Shown here one piece after another: positions 7,521-15,853 of a stretch of DNA of 46,425 nucleotides (within the stretch, counting starts at the first letter, position 1; each line of letters opens with the position of its first letter). A program made the translations under genes and the position numbers. The notes under the pieces were generated by a model. It was not told where the DNA came from, made no database searches, and worked only from the letters and a program-made list of their open reading frames with translations. The stretch comes from Verrucomicrobiaceae bacterium (GTDB taxonomy: Bacteria; Verrucomicrobiota; Verrucomicrobiia; Verrucomicrobiales; Akkermansiaceae), in the NCBI GenBank assembly GCA_027485615.1, contig JAIXQS010000140.1, positions 1 through 46,425 of the forward strand. The letters are read 5' to 3'.

Positions 7521-8920
7521 GGCGTAAGAGGGCGTTGGGAGGCGGATTGCCTGAGCATGAGCATGGCCAGGAGAGCCATGGCGATGGCAGGCAGATAAAG
7601 CGGCCATGGGGCGGGCGGCAGGATGCTCACCATCCAGATGCCGAGCGCGATGGACATGAGGGCGATCCCGTAGGCTGCTTTCCTGCCGCATGCGACCACG
7701 GAAATCAGCGCGAAGGTGTTGAGGATCATCACATCCGAGTAGGGGTAGCGGAAGGCCGGTAGAAACAGATCCAACAGAAAAGACCACGCTGCCAGCCCCA
7801 GCAAAAACGCCTCATCGCCCGACCGCCGCGCAGGCCACAGCCAAGCCGCGAAAAGCAGGCTGAGCGCCGCGAGCATGGCCACGGCGGGGATGGATTTGAA
7901 ATGAAAAGCCCTCGCGAGCCGGTATAATGAGGAATCCACGTGCTGCACCACCTTGTAGGCGGCGATCTTCGCGAGCGGCATTCCCTCCACCTCCGGCGGC
8001 ATGGGGCGCGCGCCGGGGCGGGGTTCGGTTTGGGTGCGGTAAATCTTCGACCACGTTTCCATCGAGCGCCCGTAGTCCTGCCAGACCGTGGGTTTCACCA
8101 GAAACGGAATCCCCAGCCCCAGCCCCAGCCCGATGACTGCGCCAAGCCATTGTTCGCGCCGCCGCAAGACCACGAAGGGCAGCAGCACCATCAGCAACGG
8201 CGGACGCAAACAGACCAACAAACCTGCGGCCAATCCCGGCAGCCAACCGCGTTTCGCCGGGCTTTTCACCATGCTCATCCGCATCCACGCGCCCAACAGC
8301 AGCGCCCAAAGAATGTAGGCCTGCCCGCGGTCGATGTGGTGCCGCCAGGCCAGCGTGTAGGTGAAACCCACGACCAGCGCCGTCCACCACCATCGGCTCC
8401 GATCCGTCTGGCCGGGCCAGCGGAACCACAGCAGCCAAAGCCCGGCGAGCAACGCCCACTGCGCGAGGAACCACAGGAATTTCGCCACCGGATACGGCAA
8501 CAGCGCCATGGGCCAGCCCGTCAGAAGCGTCGCCGGGGTGACGGTGGTTTTCGTGATCGGAAGGCCGGGGTTTTCAAAGGGATCGAAGAACCTCTCGGGT
8601 TTGCCGGGCGTCCATTTGTAATGGTAGGGATCCTCGCCGGATGCCAGCAGGCGCAGGCCGGTGACACGGTTCCGGTAGTCGATGGAGCCGCTCTTGGAAA
8701 CCATCGCCCAATCGGCCGCGAAGCTCCACGCCGCGAGAACGGCCAGCGCGAGCGCGCCCCAGAACGCGGCCTTGCTTGAAGGCGGCGGATCGGCGGAGGG
8801 TGCTTTTTTCGAGGAATCTTCGGTGACCTGAACGGCTTGGTCACGGTCTTGCCCGCAGCTCGGGCAGGTCGAGTTCGTGAAAAACACCCTTTCGCGGCAG
8901 TGGTGACAACGGTCGATCAT
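7514..8920 (-). CDS. Polytopic membrane protein with N-terminal zinc ribbon, GT87/DUF2029-like
   Basis: 468 aa. It starts with a zinc ribbon, CHHC (5-8) and CPSC (19-22), followed by a short polar linker. About ten hydrophobic segments follow, with loop motifs resembling polyprenyl-phosphate-mannose-dependent glycosyltransferases of the GT87/DUF2029 type: an early SGEDPYHYKW loop, an ITKTTVTPATLLTGWP segment, a positively charged HHIDRGQAYILW loop, and a late FRYPYSDVMI. The zinc ribbon in front of a GT87-like body is unusual. The stop overlaps the start of the FAD protein gene. The enzymatic role is inferred; a non-catalytic membrane protein remains possible. Confidence 0.75.
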   Translation of the reverse strand: MIDRCHHCRERVFFTNSTCPSCGQDRDQAVQVTEDSSKKAPSADPPPSSKAAFWGALALAVLAAWSFAADWAMVSKSGSIDYRNRVTGLRLLASGEDPYHYKWTPGKPERFFDPFENPGLPITKTTVTPATLLTGWPMALLPYPVAKFLWFLAQWALLAGLWLLWFRWPGQTDRSRWWWTALVVGFTYTLAWRHHIDRGQAYILWALLLGAWMRMSMVKSPAKRGWLPGLAAGLLVCLRPPLLMVLLPFVVLRRREQWLGAVIGLGLGLGIPFLVKPTVWQDYGRSMETWSKIYRTQTEPRPGARPMPPEVEGMPLAKIAAYKVVQHVDSSLYRLARAFHFKSIPAVAMLAALSLLFAAWLWPARRSGDEAFLLGLAAWSFLLDLFLPAFRYPYSDVMILNTFALISVVACGRKAAYGIALMSIALGIWMVSILPPAPWPLYLPAIAMALLAMLMLRQSASQRPLTPC

Positions 8921-9180
8921 GGGCGGTTCGTGGGGCGGATATAGGCGGTTGCGCCGACCTTAGGCAAGCTCCGCGAAGGCTCCGCTGCGGATTGGGCAAG
9001 TAATGAAAGAACGCCACCGAGAATGACAGGGGGAGGCGGGGAAAGGGGAAACGTGAGGAAGCGGCGGTTCGTTTGTTGATTTGACCGGACCGGCAGATCC
9101 GGATCGGACGAATGGCAAAGGCGGTATGCACCGGAAAATCCTCGGAAAACAGTCAAGCCCCTGAGGTTTCTCCCGTCCGG

Positions 9181-9708
9181 TCACTCCGGCTTCTCGGGCG
9201 CGGATACGTCCAGTGGCAGGCCGGCGGTGCGCCATGTGTCGATCCCGGAGCCGAAGACATGGATCACGTAGTCCCGGCGGGCGAGCTTCTTTGCCACGTT
9301 CCTCGCCTCGGGACATCCGATGTTGAAACAATAAACCACCACTTTCTTGCCGTCGGCCAGCGCTTTCTGGATCTCGATGTCACGCTTCTGCACCTGGGCG
9401 TCGTAGTCCGTGTGGGGCCAGCTGATCGTGCCGGGGATGTGGTCGATCCCGTAAAAATAGGGCAGGCGCACATCGTAGATCAGCACGTTCCCGGATTGCT
9501 GGAGTCCGAAGAGTTCCTCCACATCAATGCTCTCCGAAGCGCCCAGCTTTCGGTTGGTCGGTGGCATCTTGACGGGCTTGCTCCGGGGTTCCGTAGTCGG
9601 TTGAGGTGCCGTTGGAGTTTCTGTCATCGGCTTCTGGGATCCACAGGATGCGAACAAGGCTGTTAACACGGCAAATAGCCCAGCTCTGTTAGATGGTGGT
9701 GAATTCAT
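9181..9708 (-). CDS. Rhodanese-domain lipoprotein
   Basis: 175 aa. A signal peptide ends in a lipobox, ALFASC, with Cys22 as the lipidated residue. A Pro/Thr-rich linker (30-52) leads into one rhodanese domain (about 58-170): LIYDVRLPYFYGIDHIPG is the CH2A-like region, and the active-site loop is VVYCFNIGCPEA with Cys127 as the likely persulfide residue. Rhodaneses move sulfane sulfur; anchored outside the cytoplasm this one could act in thiol chemistry. It stands alone, 56 bases downstream of the GGQ release-factor gene on the same strand. Confidence 0.88.
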   Translation of the reverse strand: MNSPPSNRAGLFAVLTALFASCGSQKPMTETPTAPQPTTEPRSKPVKMPPTNRKLGASESIDVEELFGLQQSGNVLIYDVRLPYFYGIDHIPGTISWPHTDYDAQVQKRDIEIQKALADGKKVVVYCFNIGCPEARNVAKKLARRDYVIHVFGSGIDTWRTAGLPLDVSAPEKPE

Positions 9709-9764
9709 CTTGCTGGCGGGATTTTGGGGCTAAATCGGATTTGGAAAAGGAATGGCAGCACCGG

Positions 9765-10169
9765 TTATTCATTTGGCGGCTTGCGCAGGGCTTTCTTTTG
9801 GGAGAGGGCGCGTTTGTCGGCGACCGACCGTTGTTTGGAGCGTCTCGATCTCTGCCGTTTCTGGCGGCGGAGTTTCTCGATGGCCTGGGTCCTGGCGGAG
9901 AGCTTGCCGTTGATGATCCCGTCCATCTGGTCGCAGAGCTCGCGGCGGGCAAGGAAACGGTTCATCTCGCGGGAGCGTTCCAGCTGGCACTTGATCGCGA
10001 TGCCGCTCGGCAGGTGTTTCAGGAAAACGCAGTTGGAGGTCTTGTTGATCTTCTGGCCGCCCGCGCCGGAACCGCGCACGAATTTCTCCAGCAGATCACC
10101 GGGATCGATCCCTAGCGCCGCCATGCGCTGATCGAGGGAGGAGATTTTTTCGGGGGAGGGGAGGTTCAT
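9765..10169 (-). CDS. Codon-independent GGQ peptide-release factor (ArfB/C12orf65-like rescue factor)
   Basis: 134 aa with only the class-I release-factor catalytic domain and no codon-recognition domains. The GGQ motif is at residues 37-39 inside GSGAGGQKINKTSNCV, followed by LKHLPSGIAIKCQLERSR, the standard catalytic-domain continuation. The C-terminus (about 95-134) is a very basic, mostly helical tail rich in Arg, Lys and Gln, as in ArfB, where the tail enters the empty mRNA channel. The wording around GGQ resembles mitochondrial C12orf65/mtRF-R more than E. coli ArfB. It probably frees peptides from stalled ribosomes. Confidence 0.88.
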   Translation of the reverse strand: MNLPSPEKISSLDQRMAALGIDPGDLLEKFVRGSGAGGQKINKTSNCVFLKHLPSGIAIKCQLERSREMNRFLARRELCDQMDGIINGKLSARTQAIEKLRRQKRQRSRRSKQRSVADKRALSQKKALRKPPNE

Positions 10170-10236
10170 GGTTTTGCCGGATTTTTTCCGAAATTATCTG
10201 AGAGAGTGGCGTTATCCGTAATGTATAGCGTCTGTG

Positions 10237-12750
10237 ATGAATCAATTTGGACTGGTCAGGATGTTACCCTTGCTTCTTTTGGGGCAGGTGTGTGTTGCGG
10301 AGGTTACCGATCAAACCGCAAAATTCAATGTAGCGGCGGGCTTCAAGCTTGAGAAGATTTATGATGTGAAAAAGGAGGAGGGTTCCTGGGTGGCCCTCAC
10401 GGAGGACGGCAAAGGCAGGTTGATCGCCGCCGACCAATACGGGAAGCTTTACCGCGTGAAGCCCGCTCCACTCACCGGTGGTGAGACCAAGGTGGAGGCG
10501 CTCGATATACCCGTGGGCGGTGCGCATGGCCTGCTCTGGCATGAAGGGATGCTTTACATTGTCGTGAACGAGAAGGGGAAGGAGTTTCCCGTCGAGAGCG
10601 GCGTGTGGATGGTCAAGGAAACGGCGGATGGCTGGGAGGCTCCGAAGCTGGCAATTCCGGTAAAGGCTGGAGGCGAGCACGGCGTGCATTCCGTAGTCCT
10701 TTCCCCGGACAAGCAATGGATCTACCTTGTGACAGGAAATTTCACAGCGCTCCCGGCCGTTACGGATTCCTTCCCTGCGAAGATCTGGGACGAGGATCAG
10801 CTTCTGCCCCGGAACCCCGATGGAAACGGCCACGCGGCGAACATTTTTGCTCCCGGCGGATGGATCGCGCGTTTCAAGCCCGACGGCACTTCCTTGCAGC
10901 TTGTTTCGATGGGACAACGGAACACCTACGACGTCGCCTTCCACCAGAGCGGCGAGCTGTTTTCCTACGATGCCGACATGGAGTGGGACTTCGGTATGCC
11001 ATGGTATCGCCCGACGCGCATCATGCACGTTGTTCCCGGTGCGGAAATGGGCTGGCGCAACGGCACCGGCAAATGGCCGGAATACTACGAGGACAGCATC
11101 GCTCCCGTGCTGAACATCGGCCCCGGCTCGCCGGTCGGGCTACTTTCAGGGAAAGGCTTCAAGGCTCCCGCTAAATACCAGCATGCGATCTACGCCTTCG
11201 ACTGGACCTTCGCGACGATCTATGCCGTGCATCTCACGCCGAAAGGCGCATCGTTCGATGCGACCAAGGAGGAGTTAGTGGCCGGTGCGGGGCTTCCGCT
11301 TACCGATGGCATCATCACCAAGGACGGCACCATGTATTTCGCGACCGGCGGACGCCGCACCTCATCCGCGTTATGGCGTGTGACCTACACCGGCGCGGAG
11401 CCGACTGCTCCGGCACCGGGAAATTTCCCGAAAAATGCCGACCGAGACAAACTTGCCGGATACACGATCGATCCCAAAACCGCGAACATCGAGGAAATCT
11501 GGAAACTTCTCGGATCTGAGGAGCGCACACTGCGTTTCATGGCGAAGGCCGCGCTGGAAAGGCTCCCCGACACCTCCTGGTCCGTAAAGCTCAAGACGGA
11601 GCAGAACGTTTCCCGTATGATCGCCGCAAGCATCGCTCTCGCCCGTATTGACGCGAAGACGAACCGTGATCTCATTCTCGGCGCGTTGCATCGCATCGAA
11701 TGGGCGGTAATCCCCACCCATCAGAAGATCAACTGGCTCCGCGCCGCTGGCCTTGTCTTCATGCGCAGCGGGGAGCCGACCGATGCCGAGAAAGCGAAGT
11801 TGCTGGCCAAGATAGACGCTTCCTATCCTTCCACCGAGCGTTTCCTGAACTATGAGCTCGCGCGGATGCTTTGCTATCTACAGGCACCAGGAGTGGTGGC
11901 GAGAACCTTGGAAATCATGGACAAGGAACCGGCTCCGGAGCCCGAACCATGGGCGGAACTGATTTCCCGCAACGGGAGGTATGGCGGGGACATCAGCCGG
12001 ATGATGGAAGATCATCCCCCCACAGCGCAGATTCATTATCTCTACTGCCTTCGTGCCGTGAAAGGCCCTTGGAAAGAGGGCGAGAGGCAGCGAGTTTTCG
12101 CTTGGTTCCGGGAGGTTGAGAAAAGCAAGGGTGGCAATAGTTTCGGAAAATTCATGATCAGGATCCGCGAGCAGGTTTACGAAAACGGCACGGCGGAGGA
12201 GAAAAGGATCTTCGCCGCCGATGCAAAGGCTCCCGCCCAGAACCTGATGGCGGATCTCCCGAATATCGCCGGTCCGGGCAAGGCATGGACGGTGGATGAG
12301 GTGGTGAAACTCGCCGAGTCCGGTCTCGAAGGCCGCGACAAGAAAAAGGGAGAGAACATGTATCGCGCCTCCCTCTGCGCCGCATGCCACCGCTTCGGCG
12401 CACTGGGCGGATCGCAAGGCCCGGATCTCAGCAACCTGGCCGGGCGTTTCAGCGTCAAGGATATCGCCGAGGCAATCATCGAGCCGAGCAAGGTCATTTC
12501 CGACCAATACGGATTCCACGCGATCACCACCAACGACGGCAAGATGACCGTCGGCAAGATCCTCGAAGAGAAAGACGAGGTTTTGATCATAGCCAACAAC
12601 CCCTTCGACTACGCGCAGAAGGTCGAGGTCAAGCGCTCCGACATCAAGGAGAACAAGCTTTCGGACGTATCGCCCATGCCGGCCGGGATGATCAACCGCA
12701 TGAACCCCGAGGAACTCAAGGACCTGCTCGCCTACCTGCTAGGGAAGTGA
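10237..12750 (+). CDS. PVC-type haem-binding CxxCH protein with N-terminal beta-propeller
   Basis: 837 aa, exported: a signal peptide of about 20 residues ends near CVAEV. The first half is a beta-propeller with the NHL/sorbosone-dehydrogenase look (repeated DGKGRLIAADQYGKLYRV-like blades). A helical HEAT-like region follows. A C-terminal cytochrome c-type domain has CAACH (Cys714, His718), GGSQGPDLSNLAG and PMPAGMINRM. This architecture is a hallmark of Planctomycetes and Verrucomicrobia; a periplasmic sugar- or polyol-oxidising role is commonly proposed but unproven. Start: ATG 10237, directly preceded by an in-frame GTG (10234). It is divergent from the release-factor gene, and its end lies 2 bases from the convergent pgsA stop. 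Confidence 0.92.
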   Translation: MNQFGLVRMLPLLLLGQVCVAEVTDQTAKFNVAAGFKLEKIYDVKKEEGSWVALTEDGKGRLIAADQYGKLYRVKPAPLTGGETKVEALDIPVGGAHGLLWHEGMLYIVVNEKGKEFPVESGVWMVKETADGWEAPKLAIPVKAGGEHGVHSVVLSPDKQWIYLVTGNFTALPAVTDSFPAKIWDEDQLLPRNPDGNGHAANIFAPGGWIARFKPDGTSLQLVSMGQRNTYDVAFHQSGELFSYDADMEWDFGMPWYRPTRIMHVVPGAEMGWRNGTGKWPEYYEDSIAPVLNIGPGSPVGLLSGKGFKAPAKYQHAIYAFDWTFATIYAVHLTPKGASFDATKEELVAGAGLPLTDGIITKDGTMYFATGGRRTSSALWRVTYTGAEPTAPAPGNFPKNADRDKLAGYTIDPKTANIEEIWKLLGSEERTLRFMAKAALERLPDTSWSVKLKTEQNVSRMIAASIALARIDAKTNRDLILGALHRIEWAVIPTHQKINWLRAAGLVFMRSGEPTDAEKAKLLAKIDASYPSTERFLNYELARMLCYLQAPGVVARTLEIMDKEPAPEPEPWAELISRNGRYGGDISRMMEDHPPTAQIHYLYCLRAVKGPWKEGERQRVFAWFREVEKSKGGNSFGKFMIRIREQVYENGTAEEKRIFAADAKAPAQNLMADLPNIAGPGKAWTVDEVVKLAESGLEGRDKKKGENMYRASLCAACHRFGALGGSQGPDLSNLAGRFSVKDIAEAIIEPSKVISDQYGFHAITTNDGKMTVGKILEEKDEVLIIANNPFDYAQKVEVKRSDIKENKLSDVSPMPAGMINRMNPEELKDLLAYLLGK

Positions 12751-12752
12751 GG

Positions 12753-13346
12753 TCAGTTGCCCCGCAGCAGATAGCGGGACGACCACACGTAGTTCCATCC
12801 TGATATGACCGTCAGCCCGACCGCAAGGCCGAGGCTGATAGGTAACAGCCACGCACCCTCGCCCCACGGGGTTGTCAGGGTGTGCAGGTAGGAGAGCGGC
12901 GGTTTCACTGATTCCATTGTGTCGAGCGTCAGGCGTACCATGCCGGCGATCAGGTAGGTGAGTTGGAAAGCGGTCTTCCATTTCCCCAGCCTGTCGGCGG
13001 CGAGCACCTGTCCTGCCTCGATCGCGATCTGGCGCAGACCCGTCACGAGAAACTCGCGGCCGATGATGAGCGCCGTGACCCAGACCGGGCATAGCCCCTC
13101 TGCGGTCAAGAAAACGAAGGCGGAACAGACAAGGATCTTGTCGGCGAGCGGATCGAGCAGTTTGCCGAGCGGGGTGATGAGGTTCATTTTCCTCGCCAGC
13201 CAGCCGTCCACGAAATCACTGATTGCGGCGATGATGAAAAGGATCAGGGCGGTGAAATGTCCCCAGGTGCTCTCCAATGCTACGAAAAGGATGAAACCGG
13301 CGGTCAGGAAAAGGCGGGAGACCGTGATCGCGTTGGGTATGTTCAT
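12753..13346 (-). CDS. pgsA: CDP-diacylglycerol-glycerol-3-phosphate 3-phosphatidyltransferase
   Basis: 197-aa integral membrane enzyme that makes phosphatidylglycerophosphate, the precursor of phosphatidylglycerol and cardiolipin. The CDP-alcohol phosphotransferase signature is complete: D44-x2-D47-G48-x2-A51-R52-x8-G61-x3-D65-x3-D69. The N-terminus MNIPNAITVSR is typical of PgsA, which fixes ATG 13346; a longer frame adds 16 non-homologous residues. It is divergent from gnd. Cardiolipin synthase, which uses its product, is at the other end of the window. Confidence 0.95.
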   Translation of the reverse strand: MNIPNAITVSRLFLTAGFILFVALESTWGHFTALILFIIAAISDFVDGWLARKMNLITPLGKLLDPLADKILVCSAFVFLTAEGLCPVWVTALIIGREFLVTGLRQIAIEAGQVLAADRLGKWKTAFQLTYLIAGMVRLTLDTMESVKPPLSYLHTLTTPWGEGAWLLPISLGLAVGLTVISGWNYVWSSRYLLRGN

Positions 13347-13446
13347 CGGATGAGTTTGGGAAATAGAAGGGGAAATGGCAACAATGGGTTGCATGGTTTG
13401 GCCGTATTCCCTAGACCGGCGCGCGGGTCAAATCCCCAGCATCAAT

Positions 13447-14865
13447 ATGAGCAACAGCGACTTTGGACTTATCGGACTGGCCGTCATGGGCCAGAATCTT
13501 GTTTTGAACGTGGAATCCCGGGGTTTCCAGGTCTCGGTTTACAACCGCACCACCAGCGCGATGGAGGAATTCGTCGCGAAACATCCGGATAAAAAGCTGG
13601 TGGGTGAGGAAACCCTGGAAGGCTTTGTGAACTCCCTGGCCTCCCCGCGGAAAATCATGATCATGGTCAAGGCCGGTGGCCCCGTGGACGCGGTCATCGA
13701 GTCCCTCATCCCTCTCCTCGACAAGGGCGACATCATCATCGACGGCGGCAACTCGCTCTACACCGACACCGAGCGCCGCGACAAATGGCTGGGCGACCTC
13801 GGTTTCCGCTTCATCGGCGCGGGCGTTTCCGGCGGTGAGGAAGGAGCGCGCAAAGGCCCGTCCATCATGCCCGGCGGCCCCACCTCCACCTGGGATGTGA
13901 TGAAACCCATTTTCGAAAGCATCTCCGCCAAGGTGGACGGCGAGCCCTGCGTGACCCACATCGGCACCGGCGGCGCGGGCCACTACGTGAAGATGATCCA
14001 CAACGGCATCGAATACGGTGACATGCAGCTTATCTGCGAGGCCTACAACATCTTCAAGGCCGCCGGTTTCACCCCCGCCGAGCTTGCCACCGTTTTCACT
14101 GATTGGAACAACGGCGACCTCGAAAGTTACCTGATCCAGATCACCGCGAAAATCTTCGAGCAGAACGACCCGGAAACCGGCAAGGCGCTTGTCGATGTCA
14201 TCCTCGACACGGCCGGCCAGAAGGGCACGGGAAAATGGACGCTGATCAACGCCGTGGAGAACGCGGTCGTCATCTCCACGATCAACGCCGCCGTCGAAGC
14301 GCGCATCCTTTCCTCCATGAAGGAAAAACGCGTCGCCGCCAGCTCGATTCTCGAAGGCCCGAAGGCGCAGATCGCCGGCGACAAGGCCGAGCTTGTCAGG
14401 AAAGTCCACGACGCCCTCTTCGCCTCCAAGATCATCTCCTATGCGCAAGGACTCGATCTCATCGCCGCGATGGGTGAGGAAAAGGGCTGGGGGCTTGATC
14501 TCGCCAAGATCGCCGCCATCTGGCGCGGGGGCTGCATCATCCGCGCCCGTTTCCTCAACGACATCACCGACGCCTACCGCAAGGATCCGAAGCTCAGCAA
14601 CCTCATGCTCGCGCCGTTCTTCACGGATCTGCTAAACGGTTTCCAGCAGAACTGGCGTGAGGTGATTTCCACCGCCACGCTGGCCGGCATACCGGTTCCT
14701 TCCTTCAGCGCCTCGCTCGGCTATTACGACAGCTACCGCAGCGCCGTCCTCCCCGCGAACCTGCTCCAGGCGCAGCGCGACTTCTTCGGCGCCCACACCT
14801 ACGAGCGCACCGACAAGCCCCGCGGCGAGTTCTTCCACACCATTTGGCCCGACGTCATCGGCTGA
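13447..14865 (+). CDS. gnd: 6-phosphogluconate dehydrogenase (decarboxylating)
   Basis: Oxidises 6-phosphogluconate to ribulose 5-phosphate with release of CO2 in the pentose phosphate pathway. 472 aa, the length of the long dimeric form. The dinucleotide motif GLIGLAVMGQNL starts at residue 7. GVSGGEEGARKGPSIMPGG and the catalytic Lys/Asn segment HYVKMIHNGIEYGDMQLI follow, and the C-terminal substrate tail is present (FGAHTYERTD). ATG 13447 is used because homology starts at SDFGLIG; an in-frame start 24 codons earlier lies in promoter-like DNA. A possible promoter is TTGCAT (13389) with TAGACC 17 bases on. A strong terminator follows. Confidence 0.97.
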   Translation: MSNSDFGLIGLAVMGQNLVLNVESRGFQVSVYNRTTSAMEEFVAKHPDKKLVGEETLEGFVNSLASPRKIMIMVKAGGPVDAVIESLIPLLDKGDIIIDGGNSLYTDTERRDKWLGDLGFRFIGAGVSGGEEGARKGPSIMPGGPTSTWDVMKPIFESISAKVDGEPCVTHIGTGGAGHYVKMIHNGIEYGDMQLICEAYNIFKAAGFTPAELATVFTDWNNGDLESYLIQITAKIFEQNDPETGKALVDVILDTAGQKGTGKWTLINAVENAVVISTINAAVEARILSSMKEKRVAASSILEGPKAQIAGDKAELVRKVHDALFASKIISYAQGLDLIAAMGEEKGWGLDLAKIAAIWRGGCIIRARFLNDITDAYRKDPKLSNLMLAPFFTDLLNGFQQNWREVISTATLAGIPVPSFSASLGYYDSYRSAVLPANLLQAQRDFFGAHTYERTDKPRGEFFHTIWPDVIG

Positions 14866-14887
14866 ACGAGGATACGCAAATGTTTCC

Positions 14888-14927
14888 AAAAAAGCGGCCG
14901 GGAAAAATCCCGGTCGTTTCTTTTTTT
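14888..14927. terminator. Bidirectional Rho-independent terminator between gnd and the hydrolase gene
   Basis: A 10-bp GC-rich stem including two G-U pairs (14894-14903 with 14908-14917) closes an AAAA loop. It is followed on the plus strand by a T-rich run to 14927 and on the minus strand by six Ts (complement of the A run 14888-14893). It fits termination of both convergent genes. Confidence 0.85.
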
Positions 14928-15763
14928 CAGATCACGTCATCCGTTTGCTCCTCTCCGAGCATGCCGCACTCGATGAGGAAGCGGTCGGCGGCGGCGATGG
15001 CCATCTCGAAATGCGCATGGCTTACGTTGAAGTTGAAGAAACTGTGTTCCGCGCCGTTGAAGTCGATCAGCTGGCAGCGGTTTCCTCTCCATTTCATCCT
15101 GCGGCAAAAGCTGACGGCCTCTTCGAAAGGCGTGACGCGGTCGGCCTTGCCGTGCAGCATGAGGATAGGAGGTAGTTTTCGGCGGATCAGGTTGCTAGGG
15201 CTCAGCGCTTTGGCCTCCTTCGTGCTTGGAAATCTGTCGGACAGCTTGCCTTTCGGGGTGGTGTTGAGAAGGGCGCTGAATAGCAAAAGCGCCTTCGGCC
15301 TGACCGGTGTGGGGAATTGCTTGTCTTTCTGCATCGCTAACAGCAGGGCAAGAAACGCGCCGCCCGCCGCACCCGCGACGGCGATTCTGTCCGGATCCAG
15401 CCCGAGCAAGTCCGCGTTTTCATGGAGCCATAGCAGCGCGGCGCGCGCATCCCCGATGGCTGCCAGCGGCCCGGTCTGGTGTTTCGACGCGACACGGTAT
15501 TCGAAAACGACGGACACCGCACCGCGCGCAGCGAAGTGATGGCAGTGCGGCACGAATTGAGTGACCATCGGCACATCCCAAAAGCCTCCATGGAAAAACG
15601 CCACCGCCGGGCGCCCGGCAACGGTCGGGCCTTCGGGTGCGAAAACATGCGCCAACAGCTCAATTCCATCCTTTTCCGAAAAAACGTAGGTCGAGGCGGC
15701 TTTCAAAATTTCCTTATCGCGCGATTCACCGATAGGCGCGACTTTCTGCAATATATGACTCAT
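14927..15763 (-). CDS. Alpha/beta-hydrolase (esterase/lipase-like) lacking the nucleophile serine
   Basis: 278 aa with the HSL/carboxylesterase-type fold. The oxyanion-hole motif FFHGGFWD is at about 57-63. The nucleophile elbow, normally GxSxGG after the DPDRIAV lead-in, reads AGAAGG (130-135), so Ala132 stands where Ser should be. The acid (Asp209 in HGKADRVTPF) and the base (His241 in GAEHSFFNF) are kept. The codons were checked directly (GCG GGT GCG GCG GGC GGC). Either the protein is a non-catalytic binding protein or it uses another residue. ATG 15763 is preferred over an upstream start that adds a low-complexity extension. It is divergent from the next gene. Confidence 0.85.
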   Translation of the reverse strand: MSHILQKVAPIGESRDKEILKAASTYVFSEKDGIELLAHVFAPEGPTVAGRPAVAFFHGGFWDVPMVTQFVPHCHHFAARGAVSVVFEYRVASKHQTGPLAAIGDARAALLWLHENADLLGLDPDRIAVAGAAGGAFLALLLAMQKDKQFPTPVRPKALLLFSALLNTTPKGKLSDRFPSTKEAKALSPSNLIRRKLPPILMLHGKADRVTPFEEAVSFCRRMKWRGNRCQLIDFNGAEHSFFNFNVSHAHFEMAIAAADRFLIECGMLGEEQTDDVI

Positions 15764-15853
15764 AACGGGGTAAACGACCCGGGGCTCGAAGCCACCGCAC
15801 TCGCGTGGATTTGTTTGTTGTGATTCTTTACCGCTTGTCCAATCGTTTCGCCC

